A DNA stretch of 64,000 bases from Vibrio hannami (GCF_029589055.1 NZ_JARQZP010000002.1:1-64000); one strand, 5' to 3'. Counted from the stretch's first letter, positions 8,359 to 19,598 are shown. Notes: a model not told the origin generated them from the letters alone. A program made the numbers and translations.

Positions 8359-9147
8359 TTAAACCGGATAGTGACTGACGCTCTTTTCTGGATTCAGTTC
8401 GACCTGAAGAGTTCGCTTCTCTCCATCTAACTCAACTTCAAGAAAATAGAAATTACTTTCCTCTTTATCACTTCCTGTTATTGGAGCTTCTACCTGAAAA
8501 AGTGCACTACATTGATTTGATCTGATATCCATCGGGATCTGTAACGTCATACCATTAAAAGTCACCGATGCAGAAACAAGCCCAGCGTTGTATACCTGAT
8601 AAAACAGGTCGACTTTAAATTCACAGCCACCGCCGTGATGCCAGATCTGTTCAGTTGCAATATGATCCAGCCTTACATTACGAACAAACTGGAGGTAAGG
8701 CGCTTCCCATATTCCCATTCGACGATCTCGTTTATCTGGAATAGCCGCACCTAACGGACAGGCAAGATCTTCTTCTAACAGTAAATCGTCCTCTTGCTCC
8801 AGAAACAAGATTTCAAATCGATTTCTTCCCGGATTCAGATATCGCTTGATCTCTTTTTTGTAGATCAACTGAGTACCATCACAATCCAACACCGCCTCAC
8901 CGTTTACTCTCACTTCACTGAAATAGTCAATCCCCCCCACTAAAAGATCAATGGCAGGAAAATTCAGCATGGCATCATCCACCTCAATATCGTGCATTAA
9001 ATGCCATTCCTGCTGAGTAATTTGATCTTCATTCATTGATGCCGGTAAAACAGAGCTCAAAGGTGCTGGAACAAATATGTCATCTTGAGGAATAGAAAGG
9101 TCGGTAAGAGGTGAAAGTTGCCAGTAACCGGCAAGAGATAACTGCAT
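8359..9147 (-). CDS. GH2-type sugar-binding domain protein without catalytic domain
   Basis: A 262-residue protein that looks like the N-terminal galactose-binding (jelly roll) domain of family 2 glycoside hydrolases: WQLSPLTD near the start, then LVGGIDYFSEVRVNG, and RRMGIWEAPYLQF. The second half resembles the following immunoglobulin-like domain. The catalytic barrel of beta-galactosidase or beta-mannosidase is absent, and so are its Glu motifs, so it is at most a carbohydrate-binding protein. No signal peptide. Two FNR-type boxes lie just upstream, so its expression may follow oxygen. Function unknown. Confidence 0.7.
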   Translation of the reverse strand: MQLSLAGYWQLSPLTDLSIPQDDIFVPAPLSSVLPASMNEDQITQQEWHLMHDIEVDDAMLNFPAIDLLVGGIDYFSEVRVNGEAVLDCDGTQLIYKKEIKRYLNPGRNRFEILFLEQEDDLLLEEDLACPLGAAIPDKRDRRMGIWEAPYLQFVRNVRLDHIATEQIWHHGGGCEFKVDLFYQVYNAGLVSASVTFNGMTLQIPMDIRSNQCSALFQVEAPITGSDKEESNFYFLEVELDGEKRTLQVELNPEKSVSHYPV

Positions 9148-9153
9148 ATTAGA

Positions 9154-9212
9154 TTGATCTGAATCAAATTTGTTTAATTATACGGGCAATTATACAAATT
9201 GATCCAGATCAT
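9154..9212 (-). promoter_or_regulatory. Pair of FNR-type boxes
   Basis: TTGATCTGAATCAA at 9154-9167 matches TTGAT-N4-ATCAA exactly. TTGATCCAGATCAT at 9199-9212 has one mismatch. The centres are 45 bp apart. Two TATAAT sequences on the minus strand (9182-9177 and 9194-9189) lie between them. The nearer box is only 6 bases from the start codon, so it may repress while the farther one activates; which holds is not clear from sequence. Confidence 0.65.
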
Positions 9213-9247
9213 TTTTGTTTTCTGGCTAAAGACTTTTAGCTTACAAG

Positions 9248-11242
9248 TCAGAGTTTAAATTGCGATACCAACTCCGATTGTTCCGTTGATAACTTATTCA
9301 GAGATTCACTGTTACGAGCAACTTCCTGCGAGTCTCTGGAAATATTTGTCGCCATATCAGATATACCAACAATATTCTGTGCAACGTCTTTCGCTACCGC
9401 GCTTTGCTCTTCTGATGCAGTTGCGATTGAACGGCTCATATCATTGATAACACTTAGTTTTGCGACCATATCCTGTAGCGTATCAAAAGTCTGGTTTGTC
9501 TGCTCTACAGACTGCTCAGCATGACTCATATTGGACTCAACAATGGTTACGGCTTGCTTCGACTTCTCTTGCAAGCTCACAATCATGGTGTTGATTTCAT
9601 CAGCTGACTGCTGGGTACGAGTCGCCAGAGATCGTACTTCATCCGCAACAACAGCAAATCCTCGGCCATGCTCTCCTGCCCTCGCCGCTTCAATAGCCGC
9701 ATTCAATGCCAGTAAGTTAGTTTGCTCAGAGATAGCCTGAATCACTGTCAGAATCTCACCTATCTGAACAGATTCACTAGATAAACCCTGAATAACTGTT
9801 GTCGCTTCAGACAGAGATGACTGAAGTTCGTTCACAAACTCCTGGTTTTTCTGCATGTTTTGCATATTCCCATTGGCAAGCTGAACAACATTGTCTACTT
9901 CGGAACTGGTCTCTACAGCATGTGAAGCAACTTCATGTACCACATGCTCCATTTCCGTCACCGCGGTAGCAATTGAATCAGTCTGTTTTTGTTGCTGATC
10001 CACATCGTTACTGGTTTGCTCACTCATTGTCTGACTTTCGCTAGCAACATCACTTAAGGTGTTAGCCGACTGTTGAATCTGGGCGATTAAAGTACTTAAC
10101 TGGTCGGCAAGTTGATTAACATGCAAACCTATCTTGCCTAACTCAGATCGGAAATCGATATCAATTCGGTGGGTAAGATCGCCGTTTTCTAACTGTTTCA
10201 GGTTTTTAATAATTTCGATAAGAGGCTTGCGAACCGCAAGTACTACAGTATATGCAACACCAATTGCGATGAATGCCGATACCAAAACTAATACAGCATT
10301 AAGAGTCAAAGAATCAGAAGAGTCTTGTTTTGCCGAACTTACCGCGTTCTGCGCGATACTTCTTATCTCTGCAATCAAAGCTGTTGAGTCAGCAATCACT
10401 TCATCCAACTCAAGAGCGATATGAGAAAGTCGTTCATGGCTTTCATCATTCATAGCAATATATTTCAAATGCAGCTGTAACAACCCGTCAGGCTCAACGA
10501 CAGCTTTTTCGAGTAGAGACTCGTAAAAGCCCACAGTTTCTTTACTAAATGGCAGCTCCTTTATAATTCGGGCTGACTTCTCTTTGAATCTCTCCAAATA
10601 TGCGTTGAGTTCTTTTTGAATCGCGATTGCTTGCTCTTGGTTCGAAGCTGCTAGAACTTTCTGGATATAGCTTTCCGCCCCTTTACCCTGAGTCTGAATA
10701 AACTCAATATCCCAGCTAGCCTGCTGGTTACCTTCGGCATCGAATAGCAGATCTTTCATATCTTGTTGGAAAAATAGGAATTCTTCCTCAAACTTATAAA
10801 GCTCTTCAGTGGACAGTCGACGGGCTTCGATACGTTGGTCATGCAAAGAGAGGTGCGCTTCTGCATCATTTAAAATATTTACCGCGACATCCTGAATCTC
10901 CATCAGAACACCTTGCAATTCCTGATAGCCTGCAAGGCTCTCTGTCAGCTCCGTTATAACCTGATAATAAGAGAGAGATGCTTGTTCAAACGCATTACGT
11001 AACTCACTTCTTCTCTCTTCAGATTGGCTGTTAGCATGCACTAACATCGCACGATTGGCATTTTGGATGTGCTGAACCAGCACATTGGACTCATCAAGAA
11101 TCTCAGTCAAAGTAGAGGCAGTTAAGTCAAGCTGTTTTGCCATCTTAGATTGGGAGTAATAGGAAGAAACACCTATGGTGATAACAAAGACAATAACAAC
11201 TGAGAATCCTAAGATTATTCTCTGTATTAAAGATAGGTACAT
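9248..11242 (-). CDS. Methyl-accepting chemotaxis protein
   Basis: A 664-residue inner-membrane chemoreceptor. The first transmembrane helix is at about 8-28; a ~280-residue, largely helical periplasmic sensor domain follows; the second helix is at about 312-337. Then come a HAMP domain and the cytoplasmic signalling helical hairpin, whose tip reads [19 protein letters not shown]. This is the CheA/CheW contact. The sensor domain is helical with no dCache or PAS signs, so the ligand is unknown. It is monocistronic and lies downstream of rraB in the same direction, with a 190-bp gap. Confidence 0.93.
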   Translation of the reverse strand: MYLSLIQRIILGFSVVIVFVITIGVSSYYSQSKMAKQLDLTASTLTEILDESNVLVQHIQNANRAMLVHANSQSEERRSELRNAFEQASLSYYQVITELTESLAGYQELQGVLMEIQDVAVNILNDAEAHLSLHDQRIEARRLSTEELYKFEEEFLFFQQDMKDLLFDAEGNQQASWDIEFIQTQGKGAESYIQKVLAASNQEQAIAIQKELNAYLERFKEKSARIIKELPFSKETVGFYESLLEKAVVEPDGLLQLHLKYIAMNDESHERLSHIALELDEVIADSTALIAEIRSIAQNAVSSAKQDSSDSLTLNAVLVLVSAFIAIGVAYTVVLAVRKPLIEIIKNLKQLENGDLTHRIDIDFRSELGKIGLHVNQLADQLSTLIAQIQQSANTLSDVASESQTMSEQTSNDVDQQQKQTDSIATAVTEMEHVVHEVASHAVETSSEVDNVVQLANGNMQNMQKNQEFVNELQSSLSEATTVIQGLSSESVQIGEILTVIQAISEQTNLLALNAAIEAARAGEHGRGFAVVADEVRSLATRTQQSADEINTMIVSLQEKSKQAVTIVESNMSHAEQSVEQTNQTFDTLQDMVAKLSVINDMSRSIATASEEQSAVAKDVAQNIVGISDMATNISRDSQEVARNSESLNKLSTEQSELVSQFKL

Positions 11243-11432
11243 AGTTACCTCAACGCAGCGCGAAAAATAAGCTAATAATTTATAAGGTTATTTTATAACT
11301 CTTAGTGAACATATACAGTATAGCATCTATGTCTGACACTACTGTTTCGGCATCTGTTCACTTTACTTTAGCGCACTGACGTTAAGGTTAATTGATATTT
11401 AGATTTGTTATAATTTTAACGTTAACCGAAGA

Positions 11433-11849
11433 TTACTCTTCTTCATCTTCGTCTTCTTCATTATAGATGGCATCCTCACCTTCGTAGTAAGTACCCCAAC
11501 CATCATAAATAATGTCGTATTTTTCAGCCAGGTGAACCAGCTTTTCAACCTGAGCATCTATCACTTCTGCATCCAGAGCAGATTCCATTGTGGCATCACA
11601 ACACAGAAGTTTATTGCCATCTTCATCTTCAGTTTCTTCTGCTTCAAGAACCTCGAAGCCCATCTTAAACGCTTCCACAACCGCTTTCTCGAGTTGTTCA
11701 AAGCTTTCAGCAAACAGATGATGCTCTATCTCATAAAGCGAATCCGGCTCACTACCATCTTCAAGAAGCGCCGCAATAATATCGCGAGTTTCTTCTTTCT
11801 GGATTTCAATTAATTCTTCAACCGTTAGGTACTCATCTTGCTGAGACAT
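11433..11849 (-). CDS. rraB: Regulator of ribonuclease E activity B
   Basis: A 138-residue, very acidic protein. The [23 protein letters not shown] start, the long acidic core and the [11 protein letters not shown] part near the end, followed by an Asp/Glu tail, are those of RraB. In E. coli RraB binds RNase E and restrains its endonuclease activity. Length is that of the family. It is transcribed alone from the minus strand. A 525-bp region without genes lies upstream. Confidence 0.92.
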   Translation of the reverse strand: MSQQDEYLTVEELIEIQKEETRDIIAALLEDGSEPDSLYEIEHHLFAESFEQLEKAVVEAFKMGFEVLEAEETEDEDGNKLLCCDATMESALDAEVIDAQVEKLVHLAEKYDIIYDGWGTYYEGEDAIYNEEDEDEEE

Positions 11850-12374
11850 ACTATGCTCCGGAGTTCTGCAAAATTGTTAGAGGAAAGTCGCGGTGAAATA
11901 TCGCATGTATTGCACCAAATTTCCACCAGCAATGAGCTTATCGCTTATCTGATTTCTATGACTTCGAGGATTTACGTTGCTCGATTGAAACAACTAACGA
12001 GAGAGCAAGCTAACTTTAGAACAATATCGTTTTTGAGCCTTTGTATAAGTAGATAGCAAAAATGACAGAATATCCCTTGTTGATGAATAGAATTTGAGCT
12101 TTCAATTCGGTCTGTTAGCTTTTATTTACGGCAAATCATTTGGTTAGCCCTTAATAATCTCCATAAAACAAAAAAACTCTCAAAAGCATAAAAACTCAGT
12201 TCACCTATATTCACTCACGAACGTCACATCGAAGTAAAAACCAAATAAAGAAAATAAATTAGAACAATTAACGAAATAACACAATATATGCAGATAAAAA
12301 TATCACCAGGTGCGCTTGATAAATAGTTTCATACTTGCCATAAAGTAGAAAAGGAAACGTTGTAAGGAAACATA
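11850..12374. other. Intergenic, between rraB and arcA
   Basis: A 525-bp stretch between divergent genes that must hold both promoters. It becomes very AT-rich from about 12060. A short rightward open frame (11838-12056) has no ribosome site or family resemblance. I looked for FNR and ArgR sites expected at an arginine deiminase promoter; only partial matches (e.g. TTGATAAATAGTTT near 12318) are present. Confidence 0.5.
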
Positions 12375-13595
12375 ATGAGTAAATTGTACGTAGGCTCAGA
12401 AGTCGGCCAGCTTAGGCGCGTTCTGCTTAATAGGCCAGAAAGAGCACTAACCCACCTGACCCCCTCTAACTGCCAGGAACTGCTATTTGATGATGTTCTC
12501 GCAGTTGAAGCGGCGGGAGAGGAGCACGATAAATTTGCTCAGACCCTCCGGGATCAGGATGTCGAAGTTTTTTTGCTTCATGACTTACTTGTTGAAACAC
12601 TAGCAGTCCCTGATGCAAAAGAGTGGTTATTGATTAATCAGATATCTGACTTCAGATACGGCCCTACTTTCGCAAGAGACCTACGCAACTATCTTTCGGA
12701 AATGGATAACGAGCATCTCGCTACTGTGTTGTTAGGTGGCCTGGCATATTCCGAGTTAAAACTAGAGTCTTCCTCGATGCTGCCCAAAATGCATCGACCT
12801 CTGGATTTCGTTATCGAACCACTTCCAAATCACCTGTTTACCCGAGATACGTCATGCTGGGTTTATGGTGGCGTATCATTGAACCCTATGATGAAGCCAG
12901 CTCGTCAACGAGAAACCAATCATCTAAGAGCAATCTACCGTTGGCATCCGACATTTGCCGGAAGTGATTTTATTAAGTATTTCGGCGACGAAGACCTTCA
13001 TTACGACAATGCAAATATCGAAGGTGGTGATGTATTGGTTATCGGTAAAGGTGCTGTACTCATTGGTATGTCAGAAAGAACAACACCACAAGGAGTAGAA
13101 AACCTCGCTGCTAGCTTATTCAAAGCAGGTCAGGCATCTCAGGTTATCGCACTAAACCTGCCTAAACATCGATCCTGTATGCACCTGGATACTGTGATGA
13201 CACACATTGATATTGACACCTTCTCTGTATACCCCGAAATCATGACCAGTGAGCTGGACACATGGAGGCTCACTCCTGATAAAGAGGGTGGTATCAACGC
13301 AAAACAGCTACCAAACTACGTGAAAGCCATAGAGTCTGCTCTTGATGTCGACCAGCTAAAACTTATTACTACTGGTGGTGATAACTATGAAGCGGAACGC
13401 GAGCAATGGAATGATGCAAACAATGTTCTGACTGTTAAACCGGGCGTTGTTATTGGTTATGAGCGCAACGTATATACCAATGAAAAGTATGACAAAGCCG
13501 GTATTAAAGTGCTTCCTATCCCAGGGAATGAACTAGGAAGAGGACGAGGTGGAGCTCGTTGCATGAGCTGCCCCATCGAAAGAGATGGTATTTAA
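12375..13595 (+). CDS. arcA: Arginine deiminase, copy 1
   Basis: A 406-residue cytosolic enzyme that hydrolyses L-arginine to citrulline and ammonia, the first step of the arginine deiminase pathway. Seen are the start [19 protein letters not shown], the NHLFTRDTS substrate loop, the IEGGDVL segment, His in KHRSCMHLD, and the C-terminal CMSCP with the nucleophile (Cys399). It has its own terminator after the stop codon, so it is transcribed apart from the antiporter. A second copy of equal length lies at 16226; the two agree over most of their length, with differences mainly in residues 85-130 and 275-310. Confidence 0.96.
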   Translation: MSKLYVGSEVGQLRRVLLNRPERALTHLTPSNCQELLFDDVLAVEAAGEEHDKFAQTLRDQDVEVFLLHDLLVETLAVPDAKEWLLINQISDFRYGPTFARDLRNYLSEMDNEHLATVLLGGLAYSELKLESSSMLPKMHRPLDFVIEPLPNHLFTRDTSCWVYGGVSLNPMMKPARQRETNHLRAIYRWHPTFAGSDFIKYFGDEDLHYDNANIEGGDVLVIGKGAVLIGMSERTTPQGVENLAASLFKAGQASQVIALNLPKHRSCMHLDTVMTHIDIDTFSVYPEIMTSELDTWRLTPDKEGGINAKQLPNYVKAIESALDVDQLKLITTGGDNYEAEREQWNDANNVLTVKPGVVIGYERNVYTNEKYDKAGIKVLPIPGNELGRGRGGARCMSCPIERDGI

Positions 13596-13645
13596 CAATC
13601 TATTTGAAATTTAACAAGCTATTTGATAGTTAAAATACGAATACG

Positions 13646-13670
13646 CCGCTGGCTCATTGCCGGCGGTTTT
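13646..13670 (+). terminator. Terminator after arcA copy 1
   Basis: CCGCTGGC/GCCGGCGG stem (13646-13653 with 13659-13666), TCATT loop, then TTTT. One G-T pair in the stem. Confidence 0.75.
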
Positions 13671-14151
13671 CGATCTGGCTCAAAATTTTGATAATTACTA
13701 CCCGTTTCCATACCAAAGAAAAAATATGCATAGTTTTTCCATTATCTGCATCCCCCCAAAAAGCTTGGTGGTTATTTTTCGCAAATCTCTGCATAACTAA
13801 AAATAATCTTTATTTGGATATAACCCAAATCCCTTATGGGGACTGAACTGTTACAACTCAATCCTGAATAACTTGTTAAAAATCATCGCATATAATAAAA
13901 AGCATATTCACCCATCTATAACAAAAACAAACCCAAACAAAACCACCATATGAACCAACTGTAAAATTAATATCTAATTTTTATGTGATAAACAGCAAAG
14001 TTAACTAATTAATATCTAATTATGATCTTCTCATAGCACCAAAACTTATTTCTTTTAATTCACATTTTTACGCTGATCTAACTGGTTGGCGCGGCGTTTT
14101 ACACCCTGAATTTTTCCACCCTGAAGAATGTCAAGGTGCAAGGAGATAACG
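13671..14151. other. AT-rich intergenic upstream of the antiporter
   Basis: No gene seen. The stretch is AT-rich with many A and T runs; a direct repeat CACCCTGAA occurs at about 14101 and 14118. It should contain the antiporter promoter, but no operator is clear. Confidence 0.5.
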
Positions 14152-15597
14152 ATGACCACACAAGCAATAGATAAACAGGAAAAAGGTGGCTTCCTCGCCA
14201 ACTTTAAATTCCCTTCCGCTTATACCATTTTATTTTTCTTAATCGCAGTTGTAGCACTGTTAACCTGGATCGTTCCTGCTGGTCAGTACGACAGACAGTT
14301 AAACGAAGAGTTGGGAAGAGAAGTTCCAGTAGCTGGAACTTATCAGCCAGTAGAGAGCAACCCTCAGGGGATTGTTGATGTGTTACTCGCACCAATAGAT
14401 GGCTTTTACGACCACAACTCATATGAAGCAGCGGCAATTGATGTATCGCTATTTATTCTTATCATTGGCGGCTTCCTAGGCCTAGTGACAAAAACCGGAG
14501 CGATAGACGCTGGTATAGAAAGAGTTACCCATAAGCTAGAAGGGCGGGAGGAATTAATGATCCCTATTCTTATGGCACTCTTTGCAGCGGGAGGTACTGT
14601 CTATGGTATGGCGGAAGAATCGCTACCTTTCTATACGTTACTTGTACCTGTAATGATGGCAGCCAGATTTGACCCGGTGGTCGCAGCTGCAACGGTGTTG
14701 TTAGGCGCAGGTATCGGTACGCTGGGCTCTACGATTAACCCATTTGCAACAGTAATAGCAGCAAACGCCGCTGGTATCCCGTTTACTGATGGCATGATTC
14801 TACGCGTAATTATCCTTGCTGTAGGCTGGGCTCTTTGTGTCGGTTATGTAATGCGTTATGCCAAAATGGTTCGCGCAGATAAAACTAAATCCATTGTTTA
14901 CGATAAGTATGAAGAAAACAAAAAACACTTCCTTGGAGATAAGTCAGATGAGGCTCTTGAGTTCACAACAACAAGAAAAGTGATTCTATGCCTGTTTGCT
15001 GCTTCATTCGGAATCATGATCTACGGCGTAGCTATTGCTGGTTGGTGGATGGCTGAGATCTCGGCAATGTTCCTTGGTTCAACCATTGTAATTGGACTTG
15101 TTGCTCGCATGAGTGAAGAAGAGTTCACTACCAGCTTTATTGATGGCGCTCGCGACCTTCTTGGCGTTGCGTTAATCATTGGTATTGCTCGCGGTATCGT
15201 TGTAGTGATGGATAGAGGAATGATCACAGATACTATATTGCACTCCGCAGAGCATATTGTGTCTGGACTGTCTTCAATCATGTTTATCAACGTGATGTAC
15301 TGGCTTGAAATTCTATTATCATTCCTGGTTCCATCTTCTTCTGGTTTGGCAGTTCTAACTATGCCAATCATGGCACCGCTTGCTGATTTTGCAGGTGTAG
15401 GACGTGAGCTTGTTGTTACCGCTTACCAGTCAGCATCCGGCATCGTTAATCTGATGACTCCAACTTCCGCAGTGGTTATGGGAGGGCTAGCTATAGCCCG
15501 AGTACCTTATGTTCGCTGGTTAAAATGGGTTGCTCCCCTGTTAGGAATGCTAACTGTATTAATTATGGCACTGCTGAGTGTTGGTGTAATGATGTAA
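14152..15597 (+). CDS. YfcC-family arginine/ornithine antiporter-like transporter
   Basis: A 481-residue inner-membrane protein with about 12 hydrophobic helices; first helix AYTILFFLIAVVALLTWIVP followed by AGQYDR. This is the YfcC (C4-dicarboxylate carrier DcuC-like) family, which includes ArcD-type arginine/ornithine exchangers in some bacteria. Its place between two arginine deiminase genes supports arginine uptake in exchange for ornithine, though substrate is inferred from context. ATG 14152 has an AAGGAGAT ribosome site; the in-frame ATG at 14128 has none. It has its own terminator. Confidence 0.85.
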   Translation: MTTQAIDKQEKGGFLANFKFPSAYTILFFLIAVVALLTWIVPAGQYDRQLNEELGREVPVAGTYQPVESNPQGIVDVLLAPIDGFYDHNSYEAAAIDVSLFILIIGGFLGLVTKTGAIDAGIERVTHKLEGREELMIPILMALFAAGGTVYGMAEESLPFYTLLVPVMMAARFDPVVAAATVLLGAGIGTLGSTINPFATVIAANAAGIPFTDGMILRVIILAVGWALCVGYVMRYAKMVRADKTKSIVYDKYEENKKHFLGDKSDEALEFTTTRKVILCLFAASFGIMIYGVAIAGWWMAEISAMFLGSTIVIGLVARMSEEEFTTSFIDGARDLLGVALIIGIARGIVVVMDRGMITDTILHSAEHIVSGLSSIMFINVMYWLEILLSFLVPSSSGLAVLTMPIMAPLADFAGVGRELVVTAYQSASGIVNLMTPTSAVVMGGLAIARVPYVRWLKWVAPLLGMLTVLIMALLSVGVMM

Positions 15598-15633
15598 GCA
15601 GTTGCAATCCTCCCTTCTGCACAATATTTAATT

Positions 15634-15655
15634 GCCACCTTCGGGTGGCTTTTTT
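15634..15655 (+). terminator. Terminator after the antiporter
   Basis: GCCACC/GGTGGC stem (15634-15639 with 15644-15649) closed by a TTCG tetraloop, then a run of six T. Confidence 0.9.
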
Positions 15656-16225
15656 GCGTCCAGACTCTTCTAATAAAGCCATCATAATTAATTTATTACT
15701 AGTGACCTCCGTAAATAACCAGTGAATACATTCGCATTAAATTCAATTAAAAATCTAATTAATTATAAACTTTAAGTTTTAAAAACAAGCACTAAAAAAA
15801 ACGAAAAATATAAGATCCAGTTCAAACTTTAAAAAATAAACAAGATTGAAAAATCAAATAAAACTCGATATTCAACATAGGAAAACATTAATACTGCATA
15901 CATTTATACAGATAGAATTCCGGTCGCAAAACCAACAATGAATAATATTCCAAGTATAGTTATTCACACATTAAAAATCAATAACTTAGGAAGCTTCAAA
16001 TTCTAATAAAGCGCATATAGATGTGTGCAAGCACTATAATAGGAACTGCATAAAAAACCTCGCAACATATTAATAAACAAAGAAATTATAGTGTGACAAA
16101 GATCTATTTTACTAACGGATAGATAAGTAAAATTAGTTTTAAAGCTAAGTAGCTAATTATTTAAACCCTACTAGTCGGCAACTAAATATAATCAAACATG
16201 CCGATATAATATAGAGAGATAGAAA
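15656..16225. other. Very AT-rich intergenic before arcA copy 2
   Basis: A 570-bp stretch with no credible gene. It is among the most AT-rich parts of the window, with A/T tracts that could bind H-NS. The promoter for the arcA-arcC-argF operon must lie here. No full ARG box or FNR box was found; a TGTGACAAAGATCTA at about 16092 is only half of a CRP site. Confidence 0.5.
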
Positions 16226-17446
16226 ATGAGCAGATTTTATGTTGGTTCTGAAATAGGTCAGTTACGCCGCGTTTTATTACATCGTCCCGAAAGAGCACTA
16301 AATCATTTAACGCCCTCTAACTGCCATGAGCTATTGTTTGATGACGTCCTTGCTGTAGAGCAAGCCGGTAAAGAGCATGATGTATTTGCCAAAACTTTGA
16401 GAGATCAAGGCGTAGAAGTTCTGCTTCTGCAGGATCTTTTAGCTGAAACACTGGCTGTTCCAGAAGCAAAAGAATGGTTACTACATACTCAAGTATCGAA
16501 CTATCGCTTTGGTGAAAGATTTGCCAATGATGTACGTTGCTTCCTTGGAGATCAGACAAATCATGAGCTGGCAGAAATCCTATTAGGCGGCCTTAGCTAT
16601 GGTGATATGCCTCTGCCTTCTTCTTCGATGATGCGCGGCATGCATGATTCAAATGACTTCATTATCAAACCTCTGCCAAATCACTTATTCACTCGTGATA
16701 CATCTTGCTGGGTATACGGTGGTGTATCAATTAATCCAATGGCAAAACGAGCTCGCCAACGTGAAACGAACCATCTAAGAGCTATCTATCGATGGCACCC
16801 GGAGTTCGCTGGTCAAGACTTTATCAAATACTTCGGCGATGAAGAACGTAACTACGACTATTCAACAATCGAAGGCGGTGATGTTCTGGTTATCGGTAAG
16901 GGCTCTGTCCTTATTGGTATGTCCGAACGTACAACGCCTCAGGGTGTAGAGCAGTTGGCTTCAGGCCTATTTAAACATGGTCAGGCAAAACAAGTTATTG
17001 CGATGGAGCTGCCTAAACATCGTTCATGTATGCACCTGGATACAGTAATGACACATATGCGTGAAGACACTTTCTCTATCTATCCGGAAGTGATTCGTAA
17101 AGATGTTAAATGTTGGAGTCTAACCGGTGATGAAAGTGGCCGGGTAGATGTGAAAGAAGAGGGCTACTTCGTAACGGCTATTGAAAAAGCATTGGGAGTT
17201 GGTCAGCTAAATCTGATTACAACTGGTGGTGATAGCTTCGAAGCAGAACGTGAACAATGGAATGACGCTAACAACGTACTAACCGTTAAACCAGGGGTTG
17301 TTGTTGGTTACGAACGCAATGTTTATACCAACGAAAAATATGACAAAGCAGGTATCACTGTATTGCCAATCCCAGGGGATGAGTTAGGTCGCGGTCGTGG
17401 CGGTGCTCGCTGCATGAGCTGCCCGATTGAACGAGACGGTATTTAA
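16226..17446 (+). CDS. arcA: Arginine deiminase, copy 2
   Basis: A second 406-residue arginine deiminase with the same motifs as copy 1 ([40 protein letters not shown] with Cys399). It converts arginine to citrulline and ammonia. It lies 52 bases ahead of arcC and is part of the catabolic operon arcA-arcC-argF. The variable patches relative to copy 1 are around residues 85-130 and 275-310, outside the catalytic motifs, so both should be active. AGAGAGATAGAAA precedes the ATG. Confidence 0.96.
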   Translation: MSRFYVGSEIGQLRRVLLHRPERALNHLTPSNCHELLFDDVLAVEQAGKEHDVFAKTLRDQGVEVLLLQDLLAETLAVPEAKEWLLHTQVSNYRFGERFANDVRCFLGDQTNHELAEILLGGLSYGDMPLPSSSMMRGMHDSNDFIIKPLPNHLFTRDTSCWVYGGVSINPMAKRARQRETNHLRAIYRWHPEFAGQDFIKYFGDEERNYDYSTIEGGDVLVIGKGSVLIGMSERTTPQGVEQLASGLFKHGQAKQVIAMELPKHRSCMHLDTVMTHMREDTFSIYPEVIRKDVKCWSLTGDESGRVDVKEEGYFVTAIEKALGVGQLNLITTGGDSFEAEREQWNDANNVLTVKPGVVVGYERNVYTNEKYDKAGITVLPIPGDELGRGRGGARCMSCPIERDGI

Positions 17447-17498
17447 AAAATATGCAAGGTCGTCTATGTAACGGCCTTATATAAAGAGAGATAGAACA

Positions 17499-18410
17499 AT
17501 GACAAAACAAACTGTTGTAGTTGCCCTTGGCGGAAACGCCCTACTACGCCGTGGCGAACCATTAGAAGCTGAAACACAGCGTCAGAATATAGCGGTTGCT
17601 GCTAAAACAATTGCCGACATAGCTCAGGAATACAATGTCGTACTGGTTCACGGAAATGGACCGCAAGTTGGCCTACTAGCACTTCAGGGGCTTGAATATA
17701 AAAAAGTAAATCCATATCCGTTAGACGTACTGGGCTCTGAAACTCAGGGGATGATTGGTTACATGCTGATGCAAGAGCTAAAGAATATTCTTCCTAAGCA
17801 AGATGTGACCTGCATGCTTACTCAGATGACGGTTGATCCGGAAGATCCTGCGTTTGCTGACCCAACAAAACCAATTGGTCCAATCTATGAAGAAGCCGAA
17901 GCGAAAGCAATGGCAGAAAAACACCACTGGACGGTGAAGCCCGATGGACAACATTACCGCAGAGTGGTGCCAAGCCCATTGCCAACAGGTATTGTCGAAC
18001 ACGATGCAATCACTTCACTGATTGCTCAAAACCACCTGGTGATCTGTACTGGCGGTGGCGGTATACCGGTAAAAATTGAAAATGGCAAACTTGTTGGTGT
18101 AGAAGCAGTTATCGACAAAGATATGTCTGCAGCCTTCCTGGCAAAGCAGCTTGGCGCTGACGCACTTCTTATTCTGACAGACGCAGACGCTGTATATCTT
18201 GACTGGGGTAAACCAACTCAGGAAGCTATCAGACAAACAACACCTGCAGCACTAAGTAAGATTGAATTTGATGCTGGCTCTATGGGGCCAAAGGTTGACG
18301 CATCCTGTGAGTTCATAAAATCAGGAGGAAAATTAGTCGGTATAGGCGCACTTTCCGACGGTCTCAACATCCTGAAAGGTGAGGCTGGCACAAATATTAT
18401 TTCAAAATAA
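17499..18410 (+). CDS. arcC: Carbamate kinase
   Basis: A 303-residue amino-acid kinase family enzyme. It makes ATP from carbamoyl phosphate and ADP, releasing ammonia and CO2: the energy-yielding last step of the arginine deiminase pathway. Seen are VVVALGGNALLRRGE (phosphate loop), LVHGNGPQVG, the CTGGGGIPV segment, IDKDMSAAFLA and LTDADAVY. Length is usual for ArcC. AGAGAGATAGAACA precedes the ATG; the arcA copy 2 stop is 52 bases upstream. Confidence 0.96.
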   Translation: MTKQTVVVALGGNALLRRGEPLEAETQRQNIAVAAKTIADIAQEYNVVLVHGNGPQVGLLALQGLEYKKVNPYPLDVLGSETQGMIGYMLMQELKNILPKQDVTCMLTQMTVDPEDPAFADPTKPIGPIYEEAEAKAMAEKHHWTVKPDGQHYRRVVPSPLPTGIVEHDAITSLIAQNHLVICTGGGGIPVKIENGKLVGVEAVIDKDMSAAFLAKQLGADALLILTDADAVYLDWGKPTQEAIRQTTPAALSKIEFDAGSMGPKVDASCEFIKSGGKLVGIGALSDGLNILKGEAGTNIISK

Positions 18411-18529
18411 AAGAATACTTATTCACTTTTAACCAATAATAAGTTAAACATAGGTAATAGCGCTGATCACTTCATCTGATAAATTAAATGAGTGATCAGC
18501 CAGACAAGATTAAACAAGGGGATCTTAAT

Positions 18530-19534
18530 ATGGCTTTTAACCTTCGCAACCGTAACTTCCTGAAACTACTTGATTTTACTCCACGTGAAATTCAGCACCT
18601 CCTTGAGCTGTCTGCTGAGCTGAAAAAAGCGAAGTATAACGGTTACGAGCAACCACGCCTGACCGGCAAAAACATCGCGCTAATCTTTGAGAAAGCATCA
18701 ACTCGTACGCGTTGTGCATTTGAAGTGGCAGCATTCGATCAGGGCGCTCAGGTATCTTACATCGGTCCTTCTGGCTCTCAGATTGGTCATAAAGAATCCA
18801 TGAAAGATACGGCACGAGTTCTTGGTCGCATGTACGACGGTATTGAGTATCGTGGTTTTGGGCAGGATATCGTAGAAGAATTGGGTAAATATGCAGGCGT
18901 ACCTGTATGGAATGGCCTGACTAATGAGTTCCACCCGACACAGATTCTGGCGGACTTCTTAACCATGCTGGAGCACGGCCGTGGAAAGCAACTGCACGAG
19001 ATTACTTTTGCTTATCTGGGTGATGCTCGCAACAACATGGGTAACTCACTACTTGTAGGTGCAGCGAAGATGGGTATGGATATTCGTCTTGTTGCTCCAA
19101 AACAGTTCTGGCCAGAAGAAGAACTAGTAGCAAGCTGTAAAGAGATCGCAGAACAGACTGGTGCGAAGATCACTATGACTGAAGATGTTCAGGAAGGTGT
19201 TCAAGGTTGTGATTTCCTATACACCGACGTGTGGGTATCTATGGGTGAATCTCAGGAAGCATGGGACGAGCGCGTTAAGCTAATGACGCCATACCAGGTG
19301 AACATGGACACCATCAAAGCAACTGGCAACCCTCATGTGAAATTCATGCACTGTTTACCTGCATTCCACAATGATGAAACAACAGTAGGTGCGGAAGTTG
19401 CAGAGAAATACGGAATGTCTGGCCTTGAAGTAACAGAAGATGTATTCGAGTCAGAGCACTCTATCGTTTTCGACGAAGCCGAGAACCGTATGCACACAAT
19501 CAAAGCGGTGATGGTAGCAACTCTGGGTCACTAA
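18530..19534 (+). CDS. argF: Ornithine carbamoyltransferase
   Basis: A 334-residue enzyme. In the catabolic direction it phosphorolyses citrulline to ornithine and carbamoyl phosphate; in the anabolic direction it makes citrulline. STRTR (carbamoyl phosphate), [14 protein letters not shown] and HCLP (ornithine site) are all visible. In the order arcA-arcC-argF it is likely the catabolic ArcB, but the sequence alone does not separate it from ArgF. ATG 18530 ([10 protein letters not shown]) has an AAGGGGAT ribosome site; an ATG 14 codons upstream (18488) is less likely. A terminator follows. Confidence 0.93.
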   Translation: MAFNLRNRNFLKLLDFTPREIQHLLELSAELKKAKYNGYEQPRLTGKNIALIFEKASTRTRCAFEVAAFDQGAQVSYIGPSGSQIGHKESMKDTARVLGRMYDGIEYRGFGQDIVEELGKYAGVPVWNGLTNEFHPTQILADFLTMLEHGRGKQLHEITFAYLGDARNNMGNSLLVGAAKMGMDIRLVAPKQFWPEEELVASCKEIAEQTGAKITMTEDVQEGVQGCDFLYTDVWVSMGESQEAWDERVKLMTPYQVNMDTIKATGNPHVKFMHCLPAFHNDETTVGAEVAEKYGMSGLEVTEDVFESEHSIVFDEAENRMHTIKAVMVATLGH

Positions 19535-19572
19535 TCTCTAGGATCTGTAAGACTTATATTTCACGTCGTATC

Positions 19573-19598
19573 GCCAGCCCTTAAGGGCTGGCATTTTT
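19573..19598 (+). terminator. Terminator after argF
   Basis: GCCAGCCC/GGGCTGGC stem (19573-19580 with 19585-19592), TTAA loop, then ATTTTTAT. Confidence 0.9.

Noticed and set aside
8359..9147. Beta-galactosidase or beta-mannosidase
   Set aside because: Only the sugar-binding and Ig-like parts are present; the catalytic barrel and its Glu residues are missing.
11838..12056. 72-residue rightward open frame upstream of arcA
   Set aside because: No ribosome site, no family resemblance, overlaps the rraB start region; probably chance.
12300..16225. FNR/ANR or ARG boxes in the arc region
   Set aside because: Only half-sites and mismatched copies were found by eye; not enough to call.
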